From a bacterium (GTDB lineage: Bacteria > UBP6 > UBA1177): a stretch of DNA of 22,806 nucleotides. The stretch is taken from NCBI GenBank assembly GCA_017538365.1, contig JAFYIZ010000030.1, positions 1-22,806 of the forward strand. The letters are read 5' to 3'. A program made the translations under genes and the position numbers. Below, piece after piece: positions 9,601 to 16,235 of this stretch. Each line of letters starts with the position of its first letter. Positions within the stretch are counted from its first letter, which is position 1. The notes beneath the pieces are model-generated. The model saw nothing but the letters and a program-made list of their open reading frames with translations, did no database searches and had not been told where the DNA came from.

Positions 9601-11858
9601 ACGGCACGGGCAATGTTCTCACCGGCATCCGCAAGAATTTTGATCTGCAGGACAATCATGCAGCCGAGCTTTCCTACACATACAACAACTGGCGCAAGGT
9701 GAGCCGCAAAACAGAGGAGTTCACGGCACAGAACGCGCCTACCGTTGCGGATTACGAATACACCTATTCGAAAGGGCTTCACCTCATCGGAAAGCATGAA
9801 AACGAGGAAAACCGCAGGACGGCCTATCAGTATGACTCGTACTACCGTTTGAGAAGAGTTGATTACGACTGCGACTACAGTTCAAGTGATCCGACATGCG
9901 CAAACGGCAGAAACAATGTCTTCAAATGCGACTCGTCTGAAACCGATTGTGAGGACTTCCAGCTTGACGGAGTGCACAACATCAGATCAAGCCGCGAGAA
10001 TCAGACCGATTTCAGCTGGACAGTTGACGGATTCAACAGACTCACGCAGAAATCGTGGAATAACGACAGCATCACTTACACTTATGATTCCAACAACAAT
10101 CTTGTTTCTGAAGATTTCGACGGCAGTAATCCTCCGGAAATAGTCTACACCTACGACAAACTTAACCGCCTGACAAGCGTCACGAACTCTGATTATCTCG
10201 TTGAATACAGCTATGATTCGTTCAACAGACGCACTGAGAAAACTGTTTACTACACGGAAAACAGCGATACATTCGAGAGAACACACAAATACGCCTACGA
10301 CGGCTGGGACATCATCAGCGAAGAGATCAAAACCGTCCGCACCTCGGATAATCCGGCCACGACTACAGCATGGCAGCTCCGCAGGTATGTTGATCAAGGC
10401 ACGGATAACCACATAATCATGGACACCGTTTTATGCAGTGACGACGGCAACGGCAACTGCTCGCCGAACGAATTGACCCTTCAAAGGATCTGGTTCCACA
10501 AAGACGAGCGCGGCAACGTCATAGCAGTATCCAATGGAAACGGCACGATATACGAGCGTTACCGTTACCGCGTCTACGGAGAACATGAAGTCCTGAACGC
10601 CAATTTCACACCCAAATCAACAGCGGCAGTATCACCTTTCCTCTGGGGTGGCTCACTCTACGAACCCGAAACAGGCCTTTACTGGATGCGCAACCGTTAT
10701 TATCACATTGATATGCACCGCTTCATCAATCAAGATCCTATCGGCATCTGGGGAGATGCCAACAACCTCGGCAACGGCTTTGCTTATGTTGCAGGAATGG
10801 TCATTGAAGCGAGTGACCCGAGCGGGTTGGAAGTCATAATTACGGTCAACAGAACCGATGAGGAAGATGGCGTGTTGCTATCTGAAATTATAGTTTTCAG
10901 CACAAACACAGGAGAGTCAATTTCACTATATGGTTTGGAAAGAAATAATGGAAATGCAGAAGCTATGTTACCGTATGTATATCCATACACTCGTATTAGA
11001 GACAAAGGATCTCTAGGTTTTAGGATAGAATATACTGCAAGAAATCATCAAATACACTCAGGCTCTTTTCCGTGGAATTCTCGAGGTTGTATTTTACCAG
11101 GAATTAGGAGAGGGGCAGCAACAGAAAATAATAATGAAATAAGAAGTGATGGAAAAAAACATTTTGGTGATACCTATAAAAAAGCAAGTTTGGGGTCTGC
11201 TATAGCAATGAAAAAAATTGAACGAATATACCGAGAGGATGGCTCGGAAAAAATTCTGGTCATAATAACAGATAATAATAAAAAATTTGCAGATGCTCCG
11301 GCCAAAAATGCTTTTGAAGATAAAGAACAACAGAATAAAACAAAAAAAGGTAAGACACAGCAGCAAAATGAAGTCGAAACAAACAACTTGAATAATCCTT
11401 CGACTTTACCAGGACCAGCAGAAGGGGCAGTAAGAACAGTTTATCCCAATGGGGCTGTTGTAGATTGTGAATTCGGTAGCTGCTGGTGCGTATCCGGCAA
11501 TTGTGCTGGAGCTATGAGTGGCAATATGCCTTCAAATCCAGACGAAGATTTAGATTCGGTTCAACAACATCTAGCCTTTAACATATTGAAAAAAATGCTC
11601 AGATTGGAAGAAGACTCTGAAGAGAAACCTTTCGAGAAATATGAATCTAACGGCTATATTGTGTTCGTAAGGAATCCTTTTTATAGACAAAAAGATCCTT
11701 TAAAAACCATTATAAAACATGGTCATAACGGAAGAGATTTCATGTTTGTCCGCAATCCTTTTGCAACACCGCCAGAATATAATCCCTTTGTTTCAACAGC
11801 TGATTTTTGGTTCAATTCTGGTTTTAACCGTGGAAATATTGATCCGTATTGGCAGTAA
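3666..11858 (+). CDS. secreted Rhs/YD-repeat polymorphic toxin with EGF-like and LRR modules
   Basis: The protein is 2730 residues. I start at 3666 because AAGGAGA precedes it and it opens with a Sec signal peptide (MKKSLFAVLLFFSLSLFGG); the upstream in-frame ATG at 3633 lacks both. Order of parts: EGF-like Cys modules at about 24-59, 61-97, 217-253 and 432-470; leucine-rich repeats with SDLSPL steps at about 275-390; a region with GWHLDLPRVEL (about 610-720) recalling the SpvB/TcB-type start of Rhs shells; YD repeats from about 1160 to 2270; the Rhs core with DERGNVIA, ERYRYRVYGE, LYWMRNRYY, RFINQDPIG and DPSGL (about 2275-2388), the last two being the usual autocleavage region. A more A+T-rich C-terminus follows: a DUF5675-like domain (about 2391-2543), a Gln/Lys linker, a short Cys cluster, then the conserved trailer. 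Rhs shells encapsulate and deliver a C-terminal toxin. Export here looks Sec-dependent: no PAAR or VgrG part is present. Confidence 0.9.
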   Translation: MKKSLFAVLLFFSLSLFGGWGEDLCEEETCSGHGECQEDGENEWCECDEGYIADGMECILGCNGVTCSGHGVCSVVSGAEVCTCEAGFHASGLNCILNEASTVDTLAILNSTDCYNTGNCHYRLIFATGAYDFTPSVASLYDIIVNVLDSENVWHNYRKTVAQCVAEGVCDNVDAQYIDFWFQHNVNGNQYVTVEILGNRDDASDDMYHDVLIDYCYGVNCGTGGSCNGTSGYPVCTCEYGYVLRGGICEEGWFEDENLAAEVVELLKHKGFDVETETDIEPEMLSDIEYLALRRKNISSLVGIGHFSSLTVLDISENNISDLSPLEDCLGLTVLNMSYNPASDLSPLSGLPLSSLDISYSGVYNLNPLTPIAALTELIFADTENDRHGIIKPEGVGVGLWLDNLNLLECNELVPIKGSIDNTYKTGIIGTGGGCPAHGSCVNGRCVCDEDYIYSALSNSCFDPYDCGTGSHYNAASGNCEDNKYWISCSENDESNKKFSDNYLIWNGTSYELPAGYTNSDLCRIGDETCDIAGERSLCRWECKPGYQYVTDDICVPENDARFISQSAYNQLILPNISRQDIVLEPVSGIPSFAPALKADIYYNARNYLQAGWHLDLPRVELNLGSFSPLAPLYSWNQKTIYVYMPWGREEYSIVADKKCFNSENAPISPCKTSYDLSEADHVEITYYPAPGQNLFSHVVLKTTGKACKISFSNNGKYFDGEGNGKDSWEITRYGDDGSVTEFYRGKISMNIINPIPRDIPLNILAYAPRPASYVFMDYIPISKHTTRDKKVTSFKYEWQRITIDEKEFSHYIIKSVNIIDPLKRVVKIESDSTESGLTGKPDSERRLLYEPLEGTLTISVGSVDDNDNPLEPLKKVVEYDFEDGFGMSAEIYKGNDSIRTDSYSKNGNVFSLSSTTGNDSVGGTIWTVNTSGYTEKKLINGSSEYIVKTVKGKFYKGTQKFYEKYYSLLLPENEDDRHKVKTVYRHKKGAETINERIVEEYFTDWLQPAKRVTCKPVNDDDEDCSESSESAVEEIRYNVSGSPIYFKNADGQVTVNLYNRNNAAGTSNYTVHFYQIPSSNTYINFNSSLNLNILRSDSLRNSGTLLCSAVYSLNADDDEINSMLIQYAYRLSWNPNWCSNAENRRVTNYEWRNAALWAPYDIDEITYPDGKTRTFTYDYETTTPEGYISNGKVWGETITGSNNENTLQTCYQYNNDYQLIKQGIGPAGSGCDYKKGFDFDSTGLLMTQDYSFDENDTEILENDYIYDYLGRKIAERNSAGISTTYVYDSLNRVVFSFFGCKLNNNNSSAFENRVYTTYNFNGSDTAGEDGRGVNFQSAFPYSDFTCEYYRKYKYDAVSNLVETYFFEYLGVNANNQVVPLDSPKIIKQKTEYDMLGRAVRSCQSDILEWNNRCIETEHDAFGNITKKTENGLQRMLILDQGGLPHFVTDTVSGETREITYDLRNRPLTVTVDELPTEQYSYSNAAAGGYFGHDEITSKYGKTVTTYKDRWGRAAKQVDPFGNNVEPHYNSTTWLTDYSKTYNGTTLTSFDAYEYDDLGRISTVKKVLFDPASNTSNAAAASISGIAAKEMILEKSLSYDPVTGSVVAVEDSFGNETVKVYDSLNRVIKVENYDADNQLVSSVRTAYDATGRISAVQDWTSAKTTVTEYDYDKMGRVIATCVKTTNAIESQNCLSSSCAFDDEKCSYQLYNTGGQVVWSADTETGGITYLLPFVNIDLVVGNETVYDYNAFGEVVKTARRMTADGLGGSYTETQLYNSDGWITTNYTYDILGRNTEKADDNGAKTYYTYTANNLPATEKYCGSDDSDCDYPREVTYAYNSKRDLISETYEQEGISLTVNYGRDNYGRISQKYTGTTANDVYQTFTYNNRNLLETAKSVDPTNTTSTLSEVTRTYDSLGNIKSETFDSGTVSSAISWNPTTKVMTETITLPSGKNIVETTLKGLPETLEYDGSKLLQYNYGTGNVLTGIRKNFDLQDNHAAELSYTYNNWRKVSRKTEEFTAQNAPTVADYEYTYSKGLHLIGKHENEENRRTAYQYDSYYRLRRVDYDCDYSSSDPTCANGRNNVFKCDSSETDCEDFQLDGVHNIRSSRENQTDFSWTVDGFNRLTQKSWNNDSITYTYDSNNNLVSEDFDGSNPPEIVYTYDKLNRLTSVTNSDYLVEYSYDSFNRRTEKTVYYTENSDTFERTHKYAYDGWDIISEEIKTVRTSDNPATTTAWQLRRYVDQGTDNHIIMDTVLCSDDGNGNCSPNELTLQRIWFHKDERGNVIAVSNGNGTIYERYRYRVYGEHEVLNANFTPKSTAAVSPFLWGGSLYEPETGLYWMRNRYYHIDMHRFINQDPIGIWGDANNLGNGFAYVAGMVIEASDPSGLEVIITVNRTDEEDGVLLSEIIVFSTNTGESISLYGLERNNGNAEAMLPYVYPYTRIRDKGSLGFRIEYTARNHQIHSGSFPWNSRGCILPGIRRGAATENNNEIRSDGKKHFGDTYKKASLGSAIAMKKIERIYREDGSEKILVIITDNNKKFADAPAKNAFEDKEQQNKTKKGKTQQQNEVETNNLNNPSTLPGPAEGAVRTVYPNGAVVDCEFGSCWCVSGNCAGAMSGNMPSNPDEDLDSVQQHLAFNILKKMLRLEEDSEEKPFEKYESNGYIVFVRNPFYRQKDPLKTIIKHGHNGRDFMFVRNPFATPPEYNPFVSTADFWFNSGFNRGNIDPYWQ
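9402..9873 (+). repeat. Rhs core duplication, block A (copy 1)
   Basis: This block matches 13065-13536 without net insertion or deletion (constant offset 3663) at high nucleotide identity. It encodes TYDSLGNIKSETFDSG through YRLRRVDYDC in the large Rhs protein. A third, shorter copy lies at 18959-19059 (offset 9551 from this one). Confidence 0.9.
10641..10831 (+). repeat. Rhs core duplication, block B (copy 1)
   Basis: The 191-base stretch encoding LWGGSLYEPE to DPSGL matches 14181-14371 at high identity and identical length. Similarity stops right after the DPxGL codons, where the toxin domain begins. This is the classic site of toxin-tip exchange in rhs genes. Confidence 0.9.
10834..11295 (+). 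other. DUF5675-like candidate toxin domain in the large Rhs protein
   Basis: After the core the sequence turns A+T-rich and encodes a domain with ITVNRTDEEDGVLLSEI, GLERNN, an IHSGSFPW segment (His2464) and SRGCILPG (Cys2475), then a helix and a closing strand KILVIITDN. Order and spacing match the DUF5675 family (LxRxxxxxxxTxGxL, TLE, IHxGN, GCILVG). The His...S.GC pair also recalls the L,D-transpeptidase (YkuD) active site. A peptidoglycan target is an inference from that; DUF5675 itself has no settled function. Confidence 0.5.
11643..11855 (+). other. conserved C-terminal trailer domain, copy 1
   Basis: These last 71 residues of the large Rhs protein hold NG..VFVRNPFYRQKDPLKTI, then FMFVRNPF, then GFNRGNIDPYW. 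The domain contains two similar halves ([VI]F.RNPF twice). It is the most diverged of four copies in the window; the others end the second Rhs protein (15073-15293) and form most of the small genes at 15898 and 17315. No named family is recognised. Confidence 0.85.
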
Positions 11859-11874
11859 AAGTTTGGAGGTAACG

Positions 11875-13038
11875 ATGTTTATTAAAAAAATTATAGTTTT
11901 TTGGATAGTGTTTTTATCTTCTCTTTCTTTTTATGCTGCCGATTCAGAAAAAGATCAGCTAAAAAAAGAGTTGTTGAGATTCGTTTATCTGCCTACACAG
12001 GCGAATTATGAAGCGGCTGTAAAGGTTGTTGAGAGAGAAAATTTCAATCTTCAAAATGTTCCTTACGATTTCTTTCCGATATTCGAGGAACTTATCGAAA
12101 GTTCTGATGCTCTGGCTTTCAATCTTCTGAAGAAAATTGCAAAAAAGACAGAACTTTACTCATCAACATTAGAAATCGTGCGAAATCTCATATCGAAGGA
12201 TTTCGACTTCTTCTTAAATAATATTGATGATTTGGACTGCAAAACAACAGGAAAACTGGTCATAGATAAATTTATGGGAAATGATGATGCAGTTGAAATT
12301 TATGAATTGTATTCCGAAATTCTGCAAAAAACCAAGAATGTCAAAAAAACTCAGGCAAAAAATGCGGGAAAACTTGAGTGTGCCATCAATGCTGAACTTA
12401 AAAATAAAGCTTTTATGCACAATGTGAAATTGCAGAAGGAAAGCAATATGTTTGATAATAATTTTTGTGAAAAATATGAGGGGCGTTTCAATGAATTTGC
12501 TGATTTTGTCACTCAAAACATCCATGCATTGAAAGATTGGGTCTTTGAGCCAATAAGTTACTGCGGCATAATGAGAGGAAAAAGAAAATATCTTAAAAAT
12601 GATTATCCGTATCTGCTTTATCACGAGTATATGTTTGATCTGATTTCTCAAAAAATGGCGGTAATTGAGCAACCTGCAAAAAGCTATATGACGGTCGTAA
12701 ACAAAAATTTGGCAAAATTCGGCAGAGAAAGCGAAGAAAAGGCGGAATACCGAGCTTTTATTTACGGATTTTTTGGTGATCCGGAAAAATTTTTGAAGAA
12801 ATTAAAGGGAAAACCGTCATTTTTTATAAAATTGGCGGCACTTGATCTTGCTTTGATTGTAAACTGCTGCGGAAAAATGGCGGAATATGAAGCTGCAAGA
12901 GAGAATCTGAGAAAAGTCTCAGGAAAAGACAGCAATCTGCTTCTTGAGGAATTAATTTTGGAAACTGAAAAGATTTTAAAAAAAGAAAACCGATTCGAAT
13001 GCAACGGATTCTGTGGAAAAAGAGTAATGATATTTTAA
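11875..13038 (+). CDS. exported helical protein of unknown function, candidate immunity protein
   Basis: The 387-residue product starts at 11875, where TGGAGGT (11864-11870) gives an excellent ribosome binding site; the longer frame from 11719 lies inside the rhs gene. MFIKKIIVFWIVFLSSLSFYAA is a Sec signal peptide with likely cleavage after YAA, so the mature protein is periplasmic or outside. The rest is Lys/Glu-rich, predicted helical, with no recognised domain; it resembles a helical-repeat solenoid. It begins 16 bases after the toxin gene stop. A secreted protein right behind a toxin with a possible wall-active tip fits a periplasmic immunity role, but that is inferred from position only. 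Its last 14 codons overlap the frame of the next rhs fragment, so its natural end may have been replaced when that fragment arrived. Confidence 0.7.
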   Translation: MFIKKIIVFWIVFLSSLSFYAADSEKDQLKKELLRFVYLPTQANYEAAVKVVERENFNLQNVPYDFFPIFEELIESSDALAFNLLKKIAKKTELYSSTLEIVRNLISKDFDFFLNNIDDLDCKTTGKLVIDKFMGNDDAVEIYELYSEILQKTKNVKKTQAKNAGKLECAINAELKNKAFMHNVKLQKESNMFDNNFCEKYEGRFNEFADFVTQNIHALKDWVFEPISYCGIMRGKRKYLKNDYPYLLYHEYMFDLISQKMAVIEQPAKSYMTVVNKNLAKFGRESEEKAEYRAFIYGFFGDPEKFLKKLKGKPSFFIKLAALDLALIVNCCGKMAEYEAARENLRKVSGKDSNLLLEELILETEKILKKENRFECNGFCGKRVMIF

Positions 13039-13046
13039 GAGAAACA

Positions 13047-15296
13047 ATGCAAAAAGGGACAAAAACCTACGATTCTTTCGGCAATATAAAATCTGAAACC
13101 TTTGATTCAGGCACGGTATCAAGCGCGATCACGTGGAATCCGACCACAAAAGTAATGACAGAAACAACCACGCTTCCGAGTGGAAAGAATATCGTCGAAA
13201 CGACTCTCAAAGGACTTCCGAAAACTCTTGAATACGACGGAACGAAGCTGCTGCAATACAATTACGGCACAGGAAATGTCCTGAGCTCGATCCACAAGAA
13301 TTTTGATTCAAACAATGACCATGCAGCCGAGCTTTCCTACACCTACAACGACTGGCGCAAAGTCAGCCGCAGAAAAGAAGATTTCACATCACTGAACGCA
13401 CCGGCTGTTGCGGATTACGAATACACCTATTCCAAAGGGCTTCACCTCATCGGAAAGCAGGAAAACGAGGAAAACCGCAGGACCGCTTATCAGTATGATT
13501 CCTATTACCGCCTGAGAAGAGTCGATTACGACTGTGCCAACAATGCAGCTACAAGAACCGACTCATTCTTTGCTGACGGCGTTCACAATATTGAACAGAG
13601 CACCGAAAACGGCACGACCTTCGCATGGGGCGTGGACAAACTCAACAGACTGCGTGACAAGAAAGTCGGCAATAACACCGCAGTCGAATACGAATACGAC
13701 GAACGAAACAACATGGTTGAAGAAGACAGAAGCGGCACAGTTAACGATAAAACCTATATCTACGATGATCTGAACCGCCTCATAGAAGTCAAAGACGGCA
13801 GCCAAAACACGATTGCAACTTACACCTACGACGCATTCAACCGCCGCATAACAAAGACAGTCGGAACCACGACAGAAAGATATACCTATGACGATTGGAA
13901 TATTGTTGAAATCTCAACAAATTCAGACCTTTACGCCAACATCATTGATTCAGGCACAGACAGACACATCGCGATCGAAGTCACATCAAACAACACCTCA
14001 ACACTCTATTATTTCCTGACCGACGAACGCGGCAACGTAACAGCCTTGACTGATGCAAGCGGCAACATCCTTGAGCGCTACAGATACCGTGTCTACGGTG
14101 ATTTTGAGATTCTTGATTCACAGTTCACCCCGAAAAACTGCAACAACCAGACCTGCTATGCAACAACCCTGCACAACTTCCTCTGGGGCGGCTCTCTTTA
14201 CGAACCAGAAACAAATCTCTATTGGATGCGAAACCGTTATTACCACATCGATATGCACCGCTTCATCAATCAAGACCCGATCGGAATCTGGGGCGATGCC
14301 AACAACCTCGGCAACGGCTTCGCCTATGTCGCCGGAATGGTAATTGAAGCGAGTGATCCGACTGGGTTGGATGTGGAGGTAATATATTGGCTTCCAGTTA
14401 TAGATTGGAACCATATGACATCTATTGCAGGTCATATTTCAGTCCGCATAAACGATATTTCTTATTCTTGGGAAGGAGATGGAATGCATATCGACAGCAT
14501 AGAAAACTATCTGAATGAGAATACATATCGAACTGGAGAGGGAATGATATTAGATATTTCTGAAGAAGAAGAACGCGAGTTGGAAAATTACTTAAAAAAT
14601 TTGCCACAGACTAAGGGGGTATACGATCTTGAGAATAATAATTGTGGACAAGTTGTCATTAGAGAGCTTGGTAAAATTTTAGACAAAGATGTTTCTATCA
14701 CATCTCCTAAAGAAGCAAAAGAATGGTTGTTAGCAGAAGAATTAGTGAAAGCTATAAAAAAATATTATAAAGGGAAATCAGATGGACTATCGGAAGAAAT
14801 CATAAACAAACTGATTGATTTGATATTGAAGAAGAAAAGAGAAAGCAATCCTGATTCTCTTAATAAAAGGCATAAAGGAACTGTCGAAACCGATGAGGCT
14901 TCATGTTCAGGAAACGGGGAAGGCTGCAATGGCAAAGACGATCCTGATGAAGTTTATCCATACGATCCAGATGACAATATAGATCAATTTCAAATAATAT
15001 TCCTCAACAACATTCTTAAATATAAATTGAGGTTGTTTCAAGAAGAACAGCCTCCAGTTTTCGTTGATACCAGCACCGGACCAAACGGAACAATTAAGAT
15101 TTATCGTAATCCATATTATGTAAATAAAGACCCGTTAAAAACTATATTGTTCGATGGCAACAATGGTTCTGGCAAACCGATGATTTATAGAAATCCGTTT
15201 GTTCCAGGTGCTGAATACGGATATGAATCTACAACTTACGAAAAATGGCAACAAAAAGGCTTTGTCCAACCGGAGGTCGATCCATGGCTAAGATAA
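13047..15296 (+). CDS. N-terminally truncated Rhs protein with a papain-like candidate toxin tip
   Basis: This 749-residue frame starts abruptly inside a YD repeat (KTYDSFGNIKSE) and lacks the signal peptide, EGF, LRR and shell parts of the upstream Rhs protein. I prefer ATG 13047 (AAGAGA upstream, after the previous stop) over 12999, which lies inside that gene. Parts: YD repeats to about residue 305; core with DERGNVTAL, YRYRVYGD, LYWMRNRYY, QDPIG and DPTGL to about 442; then a new tip with GHISVRI (His463), SYSWEGDG and NNNCGQVV (Cys533), a His-before-Cys order seen in circularly permuted NlpC/P60 (papain-like) amidases; a Lys-rich helix; a Cys cluster; and trailer copy 2 ending in VDPWLR. 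Alone it cannot form a full Rhs shell. It may be an orphan toxin module that serves as a donor for the complete gene, or a decaying duplicate. Confidence 0.8.
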   Translation: MQKGTKTYDSFGNIKSETFDSGTVSSAITWNPTTKVMTETTTLPSGKNIVETTLKGLPKTLEYDGTKLLQYNYGTGNVLSSIHKNFDSNNDHAAELSYTYNDWRKVSRRKEDFTSLNAPAVADYEYTYSKGLHLIGKQENEENRRTAYQYDSYYRLRRVDYDCANNAATRTDSFFADGVHNIEQSTENGTTFAWGVDKLNRLRDKKVGNNTAVEYEYDERNNMVEEDRSGTVNDKTYIYDDLNRLIEVKDGSQNTIATYTYDAFNRRITKTVGTTTERYTYDDWNIVEISTNSDLYANIIDSGTDRHIAIEVTSNNTSTLYYFLTDERGNVTALTDASGNILERYRYRVYGDFEILDSQFTPKNCNNQTCYATTLHNFLWGGSLYEPETNLYWMRNRYYHIDMHRFINQDPIGIWGDANNLGNGFAYVAGMVIEASDPTGLDVEVIYWLPVIDWNHMTSIAGHISVRINDISYSWEGDGMHIDSIENYLNENTYRTGEGMILDISEEEERELENYLKNLPQTKGVYDLENNNCGQVVIRELGKILDKDVSITSPKEAKEWLLAEELVKAIKKYYKGKSDGLSEEIINKLIDLILKKKRESNPDSLNKRHKGTVETDEASCSGNGEGCNGKDDPDEVYPYDPDDNIDQFQIIFLNNILKYKLRLFQEEQPPVFVDTSTGPNGTIKIYRNPYYVNKDPLKTILFDGNNGSGKPMIYRNPFVPGAEYGYESTTYEKWQQKGFVQPEVDPWLR
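13065..13536 (+). repeat. Rhs core duplication, block A (copy 2)
   Basis: Second copy of the block at 9402-9873, colinear throughout. Similarity begins at the TAC-GAT codons just after the start of this truncated rhs gene, the same point at which the third copy (18959) begins. Confidence 0.9.
14181..14371 (+). repeat. Rhs core duplication, block B (copy 2)
   Basis: Second copy of 10641-10831. It ends at DPTGL; the sequence beyond is unrelated to the tip of copy 1 until the trailer. Confidence 0.9.
15073..15293 (+). other. conserved C-terminal trailer domain, copy 2
   Basis: The end of the truncated Rhs protein reads IKIYRNPYYVNKDPLKTI, then a GNNGSGKP loop, IYRNPFVPGAEYGYES, TTYEKWQQKGF and VDPWLR. 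It is close to copy 4 (17315 gene) in protein and DNA. A weaker shared segment precedes it in both Rhs proteins: a Cys/Gly cluster, an acidic run, then FxNILKxxLRL. Confidence 0.85.
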
Positions 15297-15607
15297 TTGA
15301 GGAAATCAAAAGTCGACCTCTATTTTTCATATATATTTTTCTGACAGAAATCAGCTATATGATTATTTTGATGGATTTTTGGTTTTCATTTAGTGTGGAC
15401 TTTTACAAGACAGCGATACAACAATTTATGATACCGTTGAGCAAAGATATTGGACTCCCTGTCTTTTTTCTCACCACACCAATATTTTTTGTACTCAGTT
15501 TTTTCAGACCTGAAATAAAGCAGATAAGAATTAAAATGCTTTTTTTCTTTTTGCTGCACTTCTGTTTGTTGATTGCAGCTTTTTGTCTTTGGTTTAACGG
15601 CAGATAG
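15284..15607 (+). CDS. small membrane protein (three helices), candidate immunity protein
   Basis: The start is ATG 15284, with CGGAGG at 15271-15276 inside the end of the rhs frame; the two genes overlap by 13 bases. The 107-residue product has three hydrophobic segments: about 12-37 (FFIYIFLTEISYMIILMDF), about 57-75 and about 84-104. No signal peptide cleavage site or catalytic motif is seen. It resembles the next small gene in the placement of its first and last helices (FxIYxxLxEI, then KxMLFFFLxxF), so the two are likely paralogues. The position directly behind a toxin-like gene and the membrane character fit an immunity protein; this is inference. Confidence 0.75.
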   Translation: MAKIIEEIKSRPLFFIYIFLTEISYMIILMDFWFSFSVDFYKTAIQQFMIPLSKDIGLPVFFLTTPIFFVLSFFRPEIKQIRIKMLFFFLLHFCLLIAAFCLWFNGR

Positions 15608-15615
15608 GGGGCAAA

Positions 15616-15873
15616 ATGAGAAAGAATCTTTTCTGGATATATCTGTTGCTTAGTGAAATCGACATTCTTGTTTTTGGAGTTTTGCTATTTAATTCCATAT
15701 GGTGGTATGCAACATCAATTACGTTAATTACATTGATGATGTTTTTGATTTTTGAGTTTTTTCTGACAGTAAGCTTTTTTATTGATGAACTTAATCAAAA
15801 AAGAAAAGTAATGCTATGGATATTTCTTTTCAACTTGTTTTTTATGATAGCTTGTCGTTTGTTGTATTCGTGA
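15616..15873 (+). CDS. small membrane protein (three helices), paralogue of the preceding gene
   Basis: An 85-residue product with AGGGGGC 6 bases before the ATG, 8 bases after the preceding stop. Hydrophobic segments lie at about 4-25 (FWIYLLLSEIDILVFGVLLF), about 31-55 and about 66-84. The first and last segments align with those of the 15284 product. It is shorter because the loop between the first two helices is missing. Tandem small membrane genes behind a toxin often arise by duplication of an immunity gene; no independent evidence of function is visible. Confidence 0.7.
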   Translation: MRKNLFWIYLLLSEIDILVFGVLLFNSIWWYATSITLITLMMFLIFEFFLTVSFFIDELNQKRKVMLWIFLFNLFFMIACRLLYS

Positions 15874-15897
15874 AAAATTATTGAAACATGGGATGAT

Positions 15898-16227
15898 ATG
15901 ATCTGCGAAAAGAAGAATTTCTTCGAAATGATGGCTGAAGAAGGACCTGTTATCAAATATGACGATAACGGAAGAAAAGTTTTTATTTTAAATCCTTATT
16001 ACAAGGAAAAAGATCCGTTGAAAGAACTCTTTTGGAAAAAGCAAAACGCGGATGGAACTAACGGTTTTGTCAGAAATTATTTCGCGCCAGGAGCAGAATA
16101 CGGATATGACTCAACAACCCACGAAAAATGGCAACAGGCTGGATTCCCGCAAACAAATGTCGATCCGTATTCAAATTTGCAACAAGGTGGTTTTATCCAA
16201 ACTAATGTTGATCCGTATTTTAATTAA
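15898..16227 (+). CDS. free-standing trailer-domain protein (copy 3)
   Basis: A 109-residue protein made almost wholly of the trailer domain: GPVIKYDDNGRKVFILNPYY, KEKDPLKEL, FVRNYFAPGAEYGYDS, EKWQQAGFPQTNVDPY. The closing motif is duplicated (QQGGFIQTNVDPYFN). GGGATG lies just before the ATG at 15898; an internal pair of ATGs (15928/15931) would give MMAEEGPVIKYDD, closer in length to the 17315 gene. It has no signal peptide, no core and no toxin part. It sits 24 bases behind a small membrane protein and 8 bases ahead of the next gene. It may be the surviving end of a displaced rhs tip, or a gene in its own right. Confidence 0.75.
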   Translation: MICEKKNFFEMMAEEGPVIKYDDNGRKVFILNPYYKEKDPLKELFWKKQNADGTNGFVRNYFAPGAEYGYDSTTHEKWQQAGFPQTNVDPYSNLQQGGFIQTNVDPYFN

Positions 16228-16235
16228 GGAGACCG

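Noticed and set aside
12999-13046. Upstream start of the truncated rhs gene at 12999
   Set aside because: It lies inside the preceding gene without a ribosome binding site; 13047 follows that gene's stop. The choice is not certain.
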